Source: Geobacter sp. (GTDB taxonomy: Bacteria > Desulfobacterota > Desulfuromonadia > Geobacterales > DSM-12255). From it: a DNA stretch of 34,432 nt. Position numbers and translations under genes: made by a program. Positions 6,359 to 16,713 of the stretch are shown here, one piece after another. The notes under the pieces are model-generated. The model did not search any database. It saw nothing but the letters and a program-made list of their open reading frames with translations, and was not told where the DNA came from. The stretch covers positions 1-34,432 of the forward strand of contig VFJK01000101.1 in NCBI GenBank assembly GCA_009886125.1, in the 5' to 3' direction. Numbering within the stretch: position 1 is the stretch's first letter; each line of letters starts with the position of its first letter.

Positions 6359-7117
6359 TTACTTCTTAATGCTAGCATTCTCCAGTATGGTGGCATATTT
6401 ATATCCGCCACCAAAATCGACATCGTTGTGAAACACTCCGGTGAAGGTAACTATATCGCCGATATCGGCACTGTCCCTGGTGGTCACGACAAGCTTGCTC
6501 GCACCGCTTTCACCGCTGCCGTCCTTTATGTGGATCCAGTTGCGCTCCATGATGCCGATCGAGGCCTTTACAACCTGACCGCTTACAGTAATCGTCTTAT
6601 CCTGAAGAGCATCTCTCTTCTCGATTATTTCAGCAATTGTATAGGCGCCCTCACCTGAAGCCTTGGCAACTTTCAACCCTTCGACTATTTTCCTGTCACT
6701 TTTCTTATTCTTATTGCCTGGAGCAGGAGCACTCATATCGGTAGTCTTGTGAGCGTTGACTTTTCGTTTTTCGTTGTACTTATCAGTAGGGCCACCGGAG
6801 AATATGATTTTAGCAAATGTCTTGTCAAGCGGCTTGCTCTTGAACTCGCCCATCTGAACACCCGGCTGAAGCTCGACCTCATCCCCGACCTCTACATAGA
6901 GTTCAGGAATGGCGACCCAGTCCTTGAATCCATCGGCGTCAAGAATAAGCAGATACGTGTAACCGCTGCTGTTCAGCAACTCGACAATTTTACCTGCTAT
7001 GGGGGCAGCTTTAGTAGCTTCCATCTCAGGCTGAGGTTTCATATCCGGCATGCCAAAAGCGATCCCGGAAAAAGCCATCAAAATGGCTGCAAATAGTGTA
7101 ACGATTAGGAGCTTCAT
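6359..7117 (-). CDS. Exported two-domain protein (NrfJ-like plus OB-fold-like)
   Basis: A 252-aa protein with an N-terminal signal peptide (MKLLIVTLFAAILMAFSG, likely cleaved after about residue 22). The start at 7117 has GGAGGT just upstream; an upstream in-frame start at 7162 is rejected because it would bury the signal peptide. Residues 35-105 (GKIVELLNSSGYTYLLI, DWVAIPE, VGDEVEL) resemble NrfJ-like periplasmic domains found near cytochromes. Residues 165-250 (KTITVSGQVVKAS, NWIHIKDGSG, DIVTFTGV) resemble an OB-fold nucleic-acid-binding-like domain. Function is unknown; periplasmic location is predicted. It is probably a single-gene unit. Confidence 0.75.
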   Translation of the reverse strand: MKLLIVTLFAAILMAFSGIAFGMPDMKPQPEMEATKAAPIAGKIVELLNSSGYTYLLILDADGFKDWVAIPELYVEVGDEVELQPGVQMGEFKSKPLDKTFAKIIFSGGPTDKYNEKRKVNAHKTTDMSAPAPGNKNKKSDRKIVEGLKVAKASGEGAYTIAEIIEKRDALQDKTITVSGQVVKASIGIMERNWIHIKDGSGESGASKLVVTTRDSADIGDIVTFTGVFHNDVDFGGGYKYATILENASIKK

Positions 7118-7160
7118 GAAACCTCCATTCGCAAAGTGTAAGCTTTGCGCTTTAGAAAAC

Positions 7161-7191
7161 AAAAAAGACCCGGGTCGCCCAGGGTCTTTTT
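7161..7191 (-). terminator. Terminator after the tRNA genes
   Basis: AGACCC and GGGTCT arms around 7168-7186 are flanked by A- and T-tracts, so it can work in both directions. It lies just after tRNA-Glu on the minus strand. Confidence 0.85.
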
Positions 7192-7201
7192 GTTATCTGA
7201 C

Positions 7202-7279
7202 TGGCGTCCCCTGCCGGATTTGAACCGGCGTCGCCGCCGTGAAAGGGCGGTGTCCTGGGCCGGGCTAGACGAAGGGGAC
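7202..7279 (-). tRNA. tRNA-Glu (anticodon UUC)
   Basis: On the minus strand this folds into a cloverleaf: acceptor GTCCCCT paired with AGGGGAC, T-loop GGTTCAAATCC and anticodon loop CTTTCAC giving UUC. The 3' CCA is encoded. It lies 14 bases after tRNA-Lys and is probably cotranscribed with it. Confidence 0.95.
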
Positions 7280-7293
7280 ATTCAAGGTAAAAA

Positions 7294-7369
7294 TGGTGAG
7301 CCGCGTTGGGATCGAACCAACGACCACCTGATTAAAAGTCAGGTGCTCTACCTACTGAGCTAGCGGCTC
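7294..7369 (-). tRNA. tRNA-Lys (anticodon UUU)
   Basis: On the minus strand the acceptor GAGCCGC pairs with GCGGCTC, the D-arm has AGCTCAGTAGGTAGAGC, the anticodon stem CTGAC/ATCAG encloses the UUU anticodon, and the T-loop GGTTCGATCC is followed by an encoded CCA. The promoter is immediately upstream. Confidence 0.96.
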
Positions 7370-7386
7370 ATCGTGACAAGTATTTT

Positions 7387-7415
7387 TATATATCAAACCC
7401 TCAGCATGACGTCAA
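7387..7415 (-). promoter_or_regulatory. Sigma-70 promoter of the tRNA-Lys/tRNA-Glu pair
   Basis: On the minus strand, TTGACG (7410-7415), a 17-bp spacer, then TATATA (7387-7392). The tRNA-Lys 5' end lies 17 bases further on. Near-consensus elements suggest strong constitutive transcription independent of purA. Confidence 0.85.
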
Positions 7416-7430
7416 GCTTTTTTTGCATGG

Positions 7431-8753
<1,323 letters not shown>

Positions 8754-8799
8754 TTATCTGCGAAGCTGAAGCTGCCTGACTGTTTTATAAATCAGCTGG

Positions 8800-10107
8800 T
8801 TACGAAAACAGCTCTGACCGGTCCAGAAATGCCTGATCGGTCATAGTAAATACACGTCTGGTTCCATCACTGACCTTGAGTAAGACGGCATCCCTTTCAT
8901 CTGCTGCAAGGTCGCCGACTATTACGACCGACTGGATCCCGGTTCTTCGGGCATACTCGATGGAATCATGCAGATCCCTGCGGATGATATCACGTGCAAC
9001 GATGAACCCCTTCTCCCGGAGCCTTGCAGTGAGCTCCAGAGCAGCGGTGCGATCTTCCTTCATATTGAATAAAAGAATCTTCGGAGTTACCGGCAGATTA
9101 ATAACAGCAGACTTTTCAAGACCCTGAAGCAGATTGAGCACATTAAAGGCAAATCCAGTTGCCGGAGCTGGTCTTCCGTAGCGGCCCATGAGGCCATCAT
9201 ATCTTCCGCCGCCGCAGACCGGCTCACCGATGTCCGGGACAAATCCTTCAAAAGTTACCCCGGTGTGATAGGAGAGGCCCCGGATCTCACCGAGATCGAT
9301 CGTGAGCTCATCTCGTATGCCATGGATTGCAAGTATGTCCACTACTTTGGCAAGATTGTCCAACGCTCTCCTGGAGCGGTCATTTCTGACGGTTAACGAG
9401 GCCTTTTGAATAACATCCGCACTGCCGAACATCCTGGGAAGCTCTGCTATTTCACTCTTTGTCACATCTGGGATATCCACGCTTTCGAGTATTGATCTGA
9501 CTGTTGTCGAATCCTTGCGGGCAATAGACTCCTGAAGAGCTTTCAATACTGACAATGAAAGATCGGCAGCTGACATTATCCCCCTGAAGAATTCAACCTG
9601 GCCAAGATCTAATTTGAAGCCGGTAAAGCCGAGTTTTCTCAGTACTTCAGCAGACATTGCGATCATTTCAGCATCAGCTTCGGGAGATTCAAGGCCGATA
9701 AGCTCGACTCCTGACTGAAACAGTTCACGGCTCCTTCCGGATTGTGACTCCACCTGGCGAAGGACTCTGCCATTATAGTAAAGCCGGTGCGGCAGAGGAT
9801 ACCCTGACATTCTCATTGCTTCGATGCGGGCAACCTGAGGGGTAATATCCGGAGGGATTGCAAGAAGCCTGTGACTCTGCCTGTCTTCAAACCTGAATGA
9901 CTTATCGCGAAGAGAATCATCCATTCCGACTGCAAGGAGTTCCTCGAACTCAAACATCGGAGGGATTATCCTCCTGAAACCCCACAGTTCGAAAGTTCTG
10001 TTAATCCTCTCTTCGATGAAACCGATCAGTTCAGCCTGTTCCGGGAGGAAATCAGTGACGCCCTTAGGGACAGAGTTTTCCCTGTTATTTTCAGCTTTAA
10101 CTTTCAT
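8800..10107 (-). CDS. hisZ: ATP phosphoribosyltransferase regulatory subunit HisZ
   Basis: A 435-aa class-II aminoacyl-tRNA-synthetase-like protein: [15 protein letters not shown] at the N terminus, [39 protein letters not shown] and the glycine-rich [15 protein letters not shown]. The family resembles HisRS but does not charge tRNA; it assembles with the short HisG to give active, histidine-regulated ATP phosphoribosyltransferase, the first enzyme of histidine synthesis. A true HisRS is an alternative, but the divergent signature motifs and location next to purA favour HisZ. The Shine-Dalgarno signal is weak. Confidence 0.88.
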   Translation of the reverse strand: MKVKAENNRENSVPKGVTDFLPEQAELIGFIEERINRTFELWGFRRIIPPMFEFEELLAVGMDDSLRDKSFRFEDRQSHRLLAIPPDITPQVARIEAMRMSGYPLPHRLYYNGRVLRQVESQSGRSRELFQSGVELIGLESPEADAEMIAMSAEVLRKLGFTGFKLDLGQVEFFRGIMSAADLSLSVLKALQESIARKDSTTVRSILESVDIPDVTKSEIAELPRMFGSADVIQKASLTVRNDRSRRALDNLAKVVDILAIHGIRDELTIDLGEIRGLSYHTGVTFEGFVPDIGEPVCGGGRYDGLMGRYGRPAPATGFAFNVLNLLQGLEKSAVINLPVTPKILLFNMKEDRTAALELTARLREKGFIVARDIIRRDLHDSIEYARRTGIQSVVIVGDLAADERDAVLLKVSDGTRRVFTMTDQAFLDRSELFS

Positions 10108-10184
10108 TATTATTCCGGAATGTTATTAGCAAAACGCTAAAAATCGTAACAGCTGAGATATGCTGTGTCAATGTAAAAGCAGCA

Positions 10185-10222
10185 CAAAAAAACCCCTCTG
10201 CCAGGTGAGCAGAGGGGTTTTC
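10185..10222 (-). terminator. Rho-independent terminator of the nuo operon
   Basis: AACCCCTCTG at 10191-10200 pairs with CAGAGGGGTT at 10210-10219 around a nine-base loop. The minus-strand transcript ends in a run of U from the A-tract at 10186-10192. It is 20 bases beyond the nuoN stop. Confidence 0.92.
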
Positions 10223-10241
10223 TCACGATATTGCAGCAGAC

Positions 10242-11696
10242 TTACATCAATACAGCCTTCTGTGCCAGTTCAAGGAAAAGGCCCGGAAGAACGCCCGGGA
10301 CAAGAACGCCAATTACTGCTATCAACAGACAGAGCACAAACGCCGGAGTAAGCTTTACCCACTCGAAATCCTCAGTCGGTTCCTTGAAGTACATGAATAC
10401 CATTACGCGCAGGTAATAATAAACGGAAGCTGCACTGTTCAGAACACCTATGACAGCCAGCCAGATATAACCTGCCTGAATTGCGCCGGAGAAGAGGTAG
10501 AACTTACCGATGAATCCGGCTGCAGGCGGAATCCCTGCAAGTGAAAACAGGAAGATGCAGAAAGCGATGCCAAGTACCGGGTGCCTATAGCCAAATCCTG
10601 CGTAATCTGAGACGTTGCTGTTCTCCTCACCCTTCTTCCCGACCAGAATGATTATTGCAAAAGCACCGATGTTCATGAATGCGTAAGAGAGCATGTAGAA
10701 GAGAATCCCTGCTGTTCCGACTGCGTTTCCTGCAGTGAAGCCGACAAGAATATAACCAGCGTGTGCTATTGAAGAGTAAGCGAGCATTCTTTTTATGTTC
10801 TGCTGATAGAGTGCCGTGATGTTACCAACTGTCATTGTGAGTACTGCAAGTACCCATAACAGGCTTGACCACTCAGGCTTGAGCGCAGGTAATGCGACTA
10901 GGAGCACTCTGGCAAATGCTGCGAAACCGGCTGCCTTAGGTCCTACAGACATGAATGCAGTCATTGGTGTCGGTGCGCCTTCGTATACATCCGGTGTCCA
11001 CATATGGAACGGGGCGGCAGCAACCTTGAACGCAAACCCGGTTGACATAAGAATCATTCCGGCAACCAGCATCAAATTGGAAGAGGATACTCCGTTCATA
11101 GCAATGTAGGAGGCAATCTTTGCTATCTTCGTCGTCCCGGTAGCGCCATAGGTTAAAGCCATGCCGTAGAGAAGGAACCCGGTAGAAAAAGCACCGAGAA
11201 GGAAGTATTTGAGTCCTGCCTCATTCGACTTGATATTGTTACGGTTGAATCCAGCCAGTACGTAGAGAGAGACGGAAAGTACTTCCAACCCGAGGAATAT
11301 CGTCATCAGATCGGTTCCTGATGCCATGAGCATCATACCTACTGTAGCAAAAAGGATCAGCGGGTAGATCTCTCCCTGATTGCACCCCTCACGCTCGAGA
11401 TACTTGTCGGTTATCAGAATACTCATAGCAGCAGAGATCAGGAATATCACCTTGAAGAAGATTGCAAAGTTATCCTGGATGATCGTACCGCTGAATCCTT
11501 CAACTGAAGACCCCCAAGCCGGTATTAACATGAGAAGAGTTCCAAGGATCCCTGCTATGCTCAGATACCCGAGGTATCCTTTCTGCTCGCTTTTAACAAA
11601 GACATTTATCAGGAGCAGTGCCATTGCAACGACTGAAAGTACGACTTCAGGCGCAATTACGGCAAGATTTATCGCTGGGATTGCAATCGTGTCCAT
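10242..11696 (-). CDS. nuoN: NADH-quinone oxidoreductase subunit N
   Basis: A 484-aa polytopic membrane protein of the Mrp antiporter-like family, one of three proton-pumping subunits of complex I. ATG 11696 is preferred over TTG 11699 because GGAGG lies six bases upstream. The conserved middle contains FLGLEVLSVSLYVLAGF, LKYFLLGAFSTGFLLYG, KVAAAPFHMWTPDVYEGAP, NIKRMLAYSSIAHAGYI and FSLAGIPPAAGFIGKFYLF. The charged Glu in the first of these and the Lys residues of the second and third form the proton path in the family. It is the last gene of the operon, 20 bases from the terminator. Confidence 0.96.
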   Translation of the reverse strand: MDTIAIPAINLAVIAPEVVLSVVAMALLLINVFVKSEQKGYLGYLSIAGILGTLLMLIPAWGSSVEGFSGTIIQDNFAIFFKVIFLISAAMSILITDKYLEREGCNQGEIYPLILFATVGMMLMASGTDLMTIFLGLEVLSVSLYVLAGFNRNNIKSNEAGLKYFLLGAFSTGFLLYGMALTYGATGTTKIAKIASYIAMNGVSSSNLMLVAGMILMSTGFAFKVAAAPFHMWTPDVYEGAPTPMTAFMSVGPKAAGFAAFARVLLVALPALKPEWSSLLWVLAVLTMTVGNITALYQQNIKRMLAYSSIAHAGYILVGFTAGNAVGTAGILFYMLSYAFMNIGAFAIIILVGKKGEENSNVSDYAGFGYRHPVLGIAFCIFLFSLAGIPPAAGFIGKFYLFSGAIQAGYIWLAVIGVLNSAASVYYYLRVMVFMYFKEPTEDFEWVKLTPAFVLCLLIAVIGVLVPGVLPGLFLELAQKAVLM

Positions 11697-11736
11697 CAAT
11701 TTCCTCCAGTATCTATTTAACTGATAAGTTTAAACT

Positions 11737-13356
11737 TTACGGATGACCTGCAGGCTTTCCAGCCGGAACGGCAGGGTGACCTTCAGGTACAGCCGGATTT
11801 CCCGCAGGCTTAACGGACTGTGGAGCCATCTGCATAGACGGTTGCACAGGAATAGTTGCTGCAACTGCCGGACGAATTCGGCTCTGTTGAATGACCTTGT
11901 CAATCGCAGGAGCCATCTTGTCGATAAACGGTTTCGGATAGAGCCCCATGAAAAATATCATGAAAATCAGCGGAAGCATTATAGCAATTTCACGTGCGTC
12001 AAGATCCTTCAGGTTCTGGTTCTTCGGATTGTCCAGCTTACCGAACATGACACGCTGGAACATCCAGAGCATATAAACAGCTGACAGGATTACGCCGCTT
12101 GATGCAACAACAGTATACCAGCGCAGTTTGCTTTCGAACCCGCCTAGAAGGACCAGAAACTCGCCGACAAAACCGTTTGTGCCGGGAAGACCGATTGAAG
12201 AAAAGGTCACTATCATGAAGATAGTTGCAAAAATAGGCATCTGCTTGGAAAGTCCGCCAAAATCGGTAATCAGTCTTGTGTGGCGGCGTTCATAAATGAA
12301 ACCGACGATAAGGAAGAGTGCGCCTGTCGAAACCCCATGGTTGAGCATCTGCAGCATACCGCCCTGAACCCCCATCTGATTGAGCGAAAAGAGACCAATC
12401 ATGACGAAACCCAAATGAGCTACCGAAGAGTAGGCTACAAGTTTTTTTACATCTTCCTGCACCATAGCCACGAGTGAAGCGTAGATAATACCAACTACGG
12501 CAAGGGTGGCAATAAGCGGTGTAAAACGTTCAAGAGCATTTGGGAAAAGAGGCATCGCGAAACGGACATAACCATATGTTCCCATTTTCAGAAGAACAGC
12601 GGCAAGTATTACCGAGCCGGCTGTAGGTGCTTCTGTGTGAGCATCGGGTAACCATGTATGGAGTGGGAACATGGGAACCTTAATGGCAAACGCAAGTGCA
12701 AAGGCAAGGAACATCCAGGTCTGTGTAACCGGATCCAGATTCAATCCGAAAAAGTTAAGAATACTGAAGTCGGTAACGCCTGCACTCATACCCTTGAAGT
12801 AAAGGGCGATGATGGCAACAAGCATGAGGAGAGAACCGACCATTGTATAGATAAAGAATTTAACCGCAGCGTAGATCCTGTTCTTGCCACCCCAGATACC
12901 GATAATAAAGTACATAGGGATCAGCATGACTTCCCAGAAGATGTAGAAGAGAAAGAGGTCAAGGGAGACGAATGCTCCGAGCATCCCGACTTCCAGCAAA
13001 AGAAGACAGGCCATATATCCCTTTACCCTCTGATCCACAGCTTTCCAGGTAGAAAGGATTGCTATAGGCATGATGAATGTCGTGAGCATGACCAGCCAGA
13101 GGCTTATTCCGTCTATACCGACGTTATAATTCATCTTGAATGGACCAGCCTTGATCCAGGGGATGTTCAGCAGGAACTGATAGTCGGCGTTCGTGACGAA
13201 CCCTGTTACCAAAGGTATGGATACCAGGAAGGTCAGAACCGTCACAAGGAGTGTGAAACCTCTCAGTAGGCCATGATTGTTGCTGGGGATAAACAGCAGG
13301 ATGAAAACGCCCAGCAGCGGCAGAAAAGTCATCAGGCTCAGGATTACTTCATTCAT
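11737..13356 (-). CDS. nuoM: NADH-quinone oxidoreductase subunit M
   Basis: A 539-aa proton-pumping subunit with MNYNVGIDGISLWLVMLT, FYIFWEVMLIPMYFIIGIWG, KVPMFPLHTWLPDAHTEAPT and DVKKLVAYSSVAHLGFVMIG, all family hallmarks including the Glu and Lys of the proton channel. The last 45 residues are unusual for the family: a Pro/Ala/Gly/His-rich tail with repeated PAVP, PAGK and GHP units after the final membrane helix, making the protein longer than a typical NuoM of about 500 residues. The gene is 37-38 bases from its neighbours on both sides in the operon. Confidence 0.96.
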   Translation of the reverse strand: MNEVILSLMTFLPLLGVFILLFIPSNNHGLLRGFTLLVTVLTFLVSIPLVTGFVTNADYQFLLNIPWIKAGPFKMNYNVGIDGISLWLVMLTTFIMPIAILSTWKAVDQRVKGYMACLLLLEVGMLGAFVSLDLFLFYIFWEVMLIPMYFIIGIWGGKNRIYAAVKFFIYTMVGSLLMLVAIIALYFKGMSAGVTDFSILNFFGLNLDPVTQTWMFLAFALAFAIKVPMFPLHTWLPDAHTEAPTAGSVILAAVLLKMGTYGYVRFAMPLFPNALERFTPLIATLAVVGIIYASLVAMVQEDVKKLVAYSSVAHLGFVMIGLFSLNQMGVQGGMLQMLNHGVSTGALFLIVGFIYERRHTRLITDFGGLSKQMPIFATIFMIVTFSSIGLPGTNGFVGEFLVLLGGFESKLRWYTVVASSGVILSAVYMLWMFQRVMFGKLDNPKNQNLKDLDAREIAIMLPLIFMIFFMGLYPKPFIDKMAPAIDKVIQQSRIRPAVAATIPVQPSMQMAPQSVKPAGNPAVPEGHPAVPAGKPAGHP

Positions 13357-13394
13357 CGAATCTGCTCCTTTAAGAACTAAACAGTCTAAGTCTG

Positions 13395-15389
13395 TTAACG
13401 GAATACGTAAACTGCGATTATTGTGACAACACCTATAGCCATGCCCATTGCGTAGTTATGGACATACCCGGACTGGAGGCCTTTCAGCCCGGCTGAAAAC
13501 GCCATTACCAGTTTTGCAGTCCCGTTTACCACACCATCTACTATTACTACGTCAAAACCTTTCCAGAGGAGATTGCCGAAGGACTTGCAGGGGTTTACAA
13601 ACAGGAAATCGTAAATCTCGTCCACATACCACTTGTTATAGACGACTTTGTACAGTCCCGGGAACGCGGAGGTGAACTTCTCAGGAAGTGATTTATTAGC
13701 CATATACATTGTATAAGCAATCGAGATGCCGATCAGTGCGACTACAACTGAAAATGCCATCAGGCCAAACTCCAGCGCATGCGAGTGATGTGCACCGCTA
13801 TGGGCGTACTGCTTGCCGTATTCGTTGGCAAGTTCAAAGACAGGATCAAGCCAATGCTCGAAATAGTTCGGAAGCATTCCCAACAGCTTCGGCATACCGA
13901 TGAAACCGCCGACAAATGCAAGGAAGCCGAGAACCATGAGCGGGATGGTGATGACCAGCGGTGACTCGTGGAGATACTCCTTGACCTTTGGATTGATCCT
14001 GCACTCGCCGAAGAATGTCATGAATACAAGGCGGAACATATAGAAAGCCGTGAAGCAGGCAGCGATGCAGCCGATACCCCAGAGGAGTATATTAAGTGAA
14101 CCATGATACGGATTTGCAAAGGCCTGCCAGAGGATCTCATCCTTTGAGAAAAAGCCTGAGAAACCGGGGATACCGGCAATGGCAATGGTCGATACAAGAA
14201 AGGTAATAAAGGTAATCGGCAAGGCCTTACGCAACCCGCCCATGTTCCTCATATCCTGAGCATCATCATGGAGATGCCCTTTGTGGAGTGCATGGTGCAT
14301 AGCATGGATAACAGAACCTGACCCAAGGAAGAGGCATGCCTTGAAAAAAGCATGCGTCATCAGATGGAATATACCGGCTCCGAATGCGCCGACACCCATG
14401 GCCAGGAACATGAACCCGAGCTGTGAAACGGTAGAGTATGCAAGAACCCTCTTGATGTCATTCTGTGCTGTGCCGATTGTAGCTGCAAAAATAGCTGTTA
14501 ATGCACCGACAACTGCGACTACCATCATCGTCTCAGGAGCCTTGATGAAAACAAAGCTCATCCTGGCGATCATGTAGACGCCTGCGGTAACCATTGTTGC
14601 GGCATGGATGAGTGCGGATACCGGAGTAGGACCTTCCATAGCATCAGGCAGCCAGGTGAAAAGGGGAATCTGAGCAGATTTACCGGTTGCACCGACGAAG
14701 AAACAGAGGGTCGCGAGAGTAACAACACCGCCATAAGGAAGAAGGTGCGATGCAGCCTTGATCTCTACAAAATTGATCGTCCAGATGTTATGGTTGGATC
14801 CGAACCACCAGAAGAGAACGAAGAGTCCGAGCAGAAAGCCGAAATCGCCGACCCTGTTCATGACAAAAGCTTTCTTTGCTGCATCCCCTGCAGACTTCTT
14901 TTCAAAATAGTAGCCGATAAGAAGGTAGGAGCAGAGACCAACGCCTTCCCAACCTATGAACATGACCAGCATGTTCGCACCAAGCACGAGAAGCAGCATC
15001 GACATACAGAAAAGATTGAGGTAGGCGAAGAAGCGGTAGAACCCCTCTTCTCCGTGCATATAGCCGATTGAGTAAAGATGGATCAGGGAGCCGACGCCGG
15101 TAACCACCATGAGCATAACTGCTGACAGAGGATCGACAAGGAAAGCCATGTCCGCCTTGAAGCTGCCTGCATGAATCCACGGAAACATGACCTTTTCGAA
15201 TACACGCTGTTCAGGCGGCATACCTACCAGCTGCATCAGTATTCCGCAGGAGACCAGAAAGGAGAGGAAGATCATGAGAGTTCCGATTCCGCCGATCACC
15301 GCTTCATTCTTGATCTTCTTCCCGAAAAGTCCGTTGATCAGAAATCCGATCAGGGGGAACAGTGGTATGAGCCAAACATTGTCAAGCAT
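13395..15389 (-). CDS. nuoL: NADH-quinone oxidoreductase subunit L
   Basis: A 664-aa membrane protein, the largest antiporter-like subunit. Hallmarks: FLVDPLSAVMLMVVTGVG, FIGWEGVGLCSYLLIGYYF, AQIPLFTWLPDAMEGPTPVS, DIKRVLAYSTVSQLGFMFLA and IPGFSGFFSKDEILW. The C-terminal region contains the long amphipathic arm (from about residue 520) that runs along NuoM and NuoN. The start has AAGGAG seven bases upstream. Confidence 0.97.
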   Translation of the reverse strand: MLDNVWLIPLFPLIGFLINGLFGKKIKNEAVIGGIGTLMIFLSFLVSCGILMQLVGMPPEQRVFEKVMFPWIHAGSFKADMAFLVDPLSAVMLMVVTGVGSLIHLYSIGYMHGEEGFYRFFAYLNLFCMSMLLLVLGANMLVMFIGWEGVGLCSYLLIGYYFEKKSAGDAAKKAFVMNRVGDFGFLLGLFVLFWWFGSNHNIWTINFVEIKAASHLLPYGGVVTLATLCFFVGATGKSAQIPLFTWLPDAMEGPTPVSALIHAATMVTAGVYMIARMSFVFIKAPETMMVVAVVGALTAIFAATIGTAQNDIKRVLAYSTVSQLGFMFLAMGVGAFGAGIFHLMTHAFFKACLFLGSGSVIHAMHHALHKGHLHDDAQDMRNMGGLRKALPITFITFLVSTIAIAGIPGFSGFFSKDEILWQAFANPYHGSLNILLWGIGCIAACFTAFYMFRLVFMTFFGECRINPKVKEYLHESPLVITIPLMVLGFLAFVGGFIGMPKLLGMLPNYFEHWLDPVFELANEYGKQYAHSGAHHSHALEFGLMAFSVVVALIGISIAYTMYMANKSLPEKFTSAFPGLYKVVYNKWYVDEIYDFLFVNPCKSFGNLLWKGFDVVIVDGVVNGTAKLVMAFSAGLKGLQSGYVHNYAMGMAIGVVTIIAVYVFR

Positions 15390-15434
15390 TCCAGACTCCT
15401 TGATTTAAATGATTCTTTATAAACCCAGCCCTGA

Positions 15435-15737
15435 TTACCACTTCATCAGGTTCATATCTTCAACATCAATTGATTCACGGTTCTTGAAGTAGGCGATCAT
15501 CAGTGCAAGCCCTACAGCAGCCTCAGCTGCTGCAACGGTCATGACAAAGAAGACAAAGATCTGACCGTCAAGATTTCCAAGATACTTTGAAAAGGCGATG
15601 AACGTCAGATTAACGGCGTTCAGCATCAACTCGACACACATGAAGATGACGATCGCATTTCTCCTCGTCAGCACACCAATCGTACCGATTGCAAAGAGTA
15701 TCGCACTTAGAACCAGATAGAAATTAAGTGATACCAT
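15435..15737 (-). CDS. nuoK: NADH-quinone oxidoreductase subunit K
   Basis: A 100-aa protein with three membrane helices. It has the two conserved membrane glutamates of NuoK, in [14 protein letters not shown] and in [13 protein letters not shown], which belong to the proton path at the junction with the antiporter subunits. Length is typical. It starts 18 bases after nuoJ ends. Confidence 0.97.
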   Translation of the reverse strand: MVSLNFYLVLSAILFAIGTIGVLTRRNAIVIFMCVELMLNAVNLTFIAFSKYLGNLDGQIFVFFVMTVAAAEAAVGLALMIAYFKNRESIDVEDMNLMKW

Positions 15738-15755
15738 GTCTATATCTCCTGACGC

Positions 15756-16259
15756 TTACAGTTTTTTCTTCGAAAGGACTACTGCACCGACGATTGCTAC
15801 AAGGAGCAGAATCGAGGTAATCTCAAACGGTAACAGGAAGTCGGTGAAAAGCGATTTGCCGATCAGTTCGGTATGGCCGACTTTTGAGATCATTGCAGAG
15901 TCAACGGTTCCCCTTACTGACGACAGCGAGCTCTTTACCAGCAGATACCAGGTCTGCACCAGAAGAAGAAGCCCGACCGAAATCCCCATAAAGAGTGCAT
16001 GACTTGTTCTTCGTCCGGCTTCGCTCTTGATATTGAGAAGCATGATGACAAATACGATCAGAACCATGATTGCGCCCGCATAGACAATGACCTGAATGGC
16101 TGCCATAAAGGGAGCTTCAAGCATGACATAGAGGGTGGCAAGACAAAAGAATGTCATGATGAGCGACAGAGCACTGTTTATTGGGTTCTTGTTCGTAACT
16201 ACCATCAGGCTGCATATGACGGCAATTGCTGCGACTATGAGGAAAAACAGGGTTTCCAT
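15756..16259 (-). CDS. nuoJ: NADH-quinone oxidoreductase subunit J
   Basis: A 167-aa membrane protein with five predicted helices, including SALSLIMTFFCLATLYVML and FMAAIQVIVYAGAIMVLIVF. The latter contains the conserved helix-3 VYAGAIMVLI segment that undergoes rotation during complex I turnover. It lies ten bases downstream of nuoI, so translation is probably coupled. Confidence 0.97.
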   Translation of the reverse strand: METLFFLIVAAIAVICSLMVVTNKNPINSALSLIMTFFCLATLYVMLEAPFMAAIQVIVYAGAIMVLIVFVIMLLNIKSEAGRRTSHALFMGISVGLLLLVQTWYLLVKSSLSSVRGTVDSAMISKVGHTELIGKSLFTDFLLPFEITSILLLVAIVGAVVLSKKKL

Positions 16260-16269
16260 TGCTGCTCCT

Positions 16270-16668
16270 TTATCTCTTTTCTAGCAGTCGTTCTTTTGAA
16301 AATACAAAATCCGTACGCTTGTAGTTAGCAAGTTCAAATTCCTGTGTCATACCGAGTGCGTCGACCGGACAGGCTTCAACGCAGAAACCGCAGAAGATGC
16401 AGCGGAGCATGTCTATCTCGTACACTGCTGCGAATTTCTCATGATTCGCGTCCTCGCCTGCTTCAACAGTGATGCACTTGGCAGGGCAGACCGTCGGGCA
16501 GAGATAACAGGCAACACATTTGGCACTGTTGTGAGAAACCTTGAGCGTATGCAGCCCGCGAAATCTGGGGGCTACTACCGGTTTCTCTTCAGGATACTGA
16601 AGCGTTACAGCCTTCTTGAAGAGATGACTGAATGTTATTTGCAGACCTTTTATCAGGGGTACTATCAT
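16270..16668 (-). CDS. nuoI: NADH-quinone oxidoreductase subunit I
   Basis: A 132-aa ferredoxin-type subunit holding two [4Fe-4S] clusters (N6a and N6b). Both binding sequences are visible: CVACYLCPTVCPAKCI and CIFCGFCVEACPVDAL, each CxxCxxCxxxCP. RFRGLHTL precedes the first motif, as in the family. It carries electrons between NuoG and NuoB in the peripheral arm. It is slightly short but complete. The start has GAGAGGA eight bases upstream. Confidence 0.97.
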   Translation of the reverse strand: MIVPLIKGLQITFSHLFKKAVTLQYPEEKPVVAPRFRGLHTLKVSHNSAKCVACYLCPTVCPAKCITVEAGEDANHEKFAAVYEIDMLRCIFCGFCVEACPVDALGMTQEFELANYKRTDFVFSKERLLEKR

Positions 16669-16713
16669 GTGCGTATCCTCTCCACAGATTCTGTCGGGAA
16701 CTTGATTAAAAAA

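Noticed and set aside
7145-7363. 72-codon plus-strand frame across the tRNA genes
   Set aside because: The region folds into two clear tRNAs on the minus strand.
12658-13269. 203-codon plus-strand frame rich in charged residues
   Set aside because: It is a mirror of the hydrophobic nuoM frame; antisense of membrane proteins typically gives such charged sequences.
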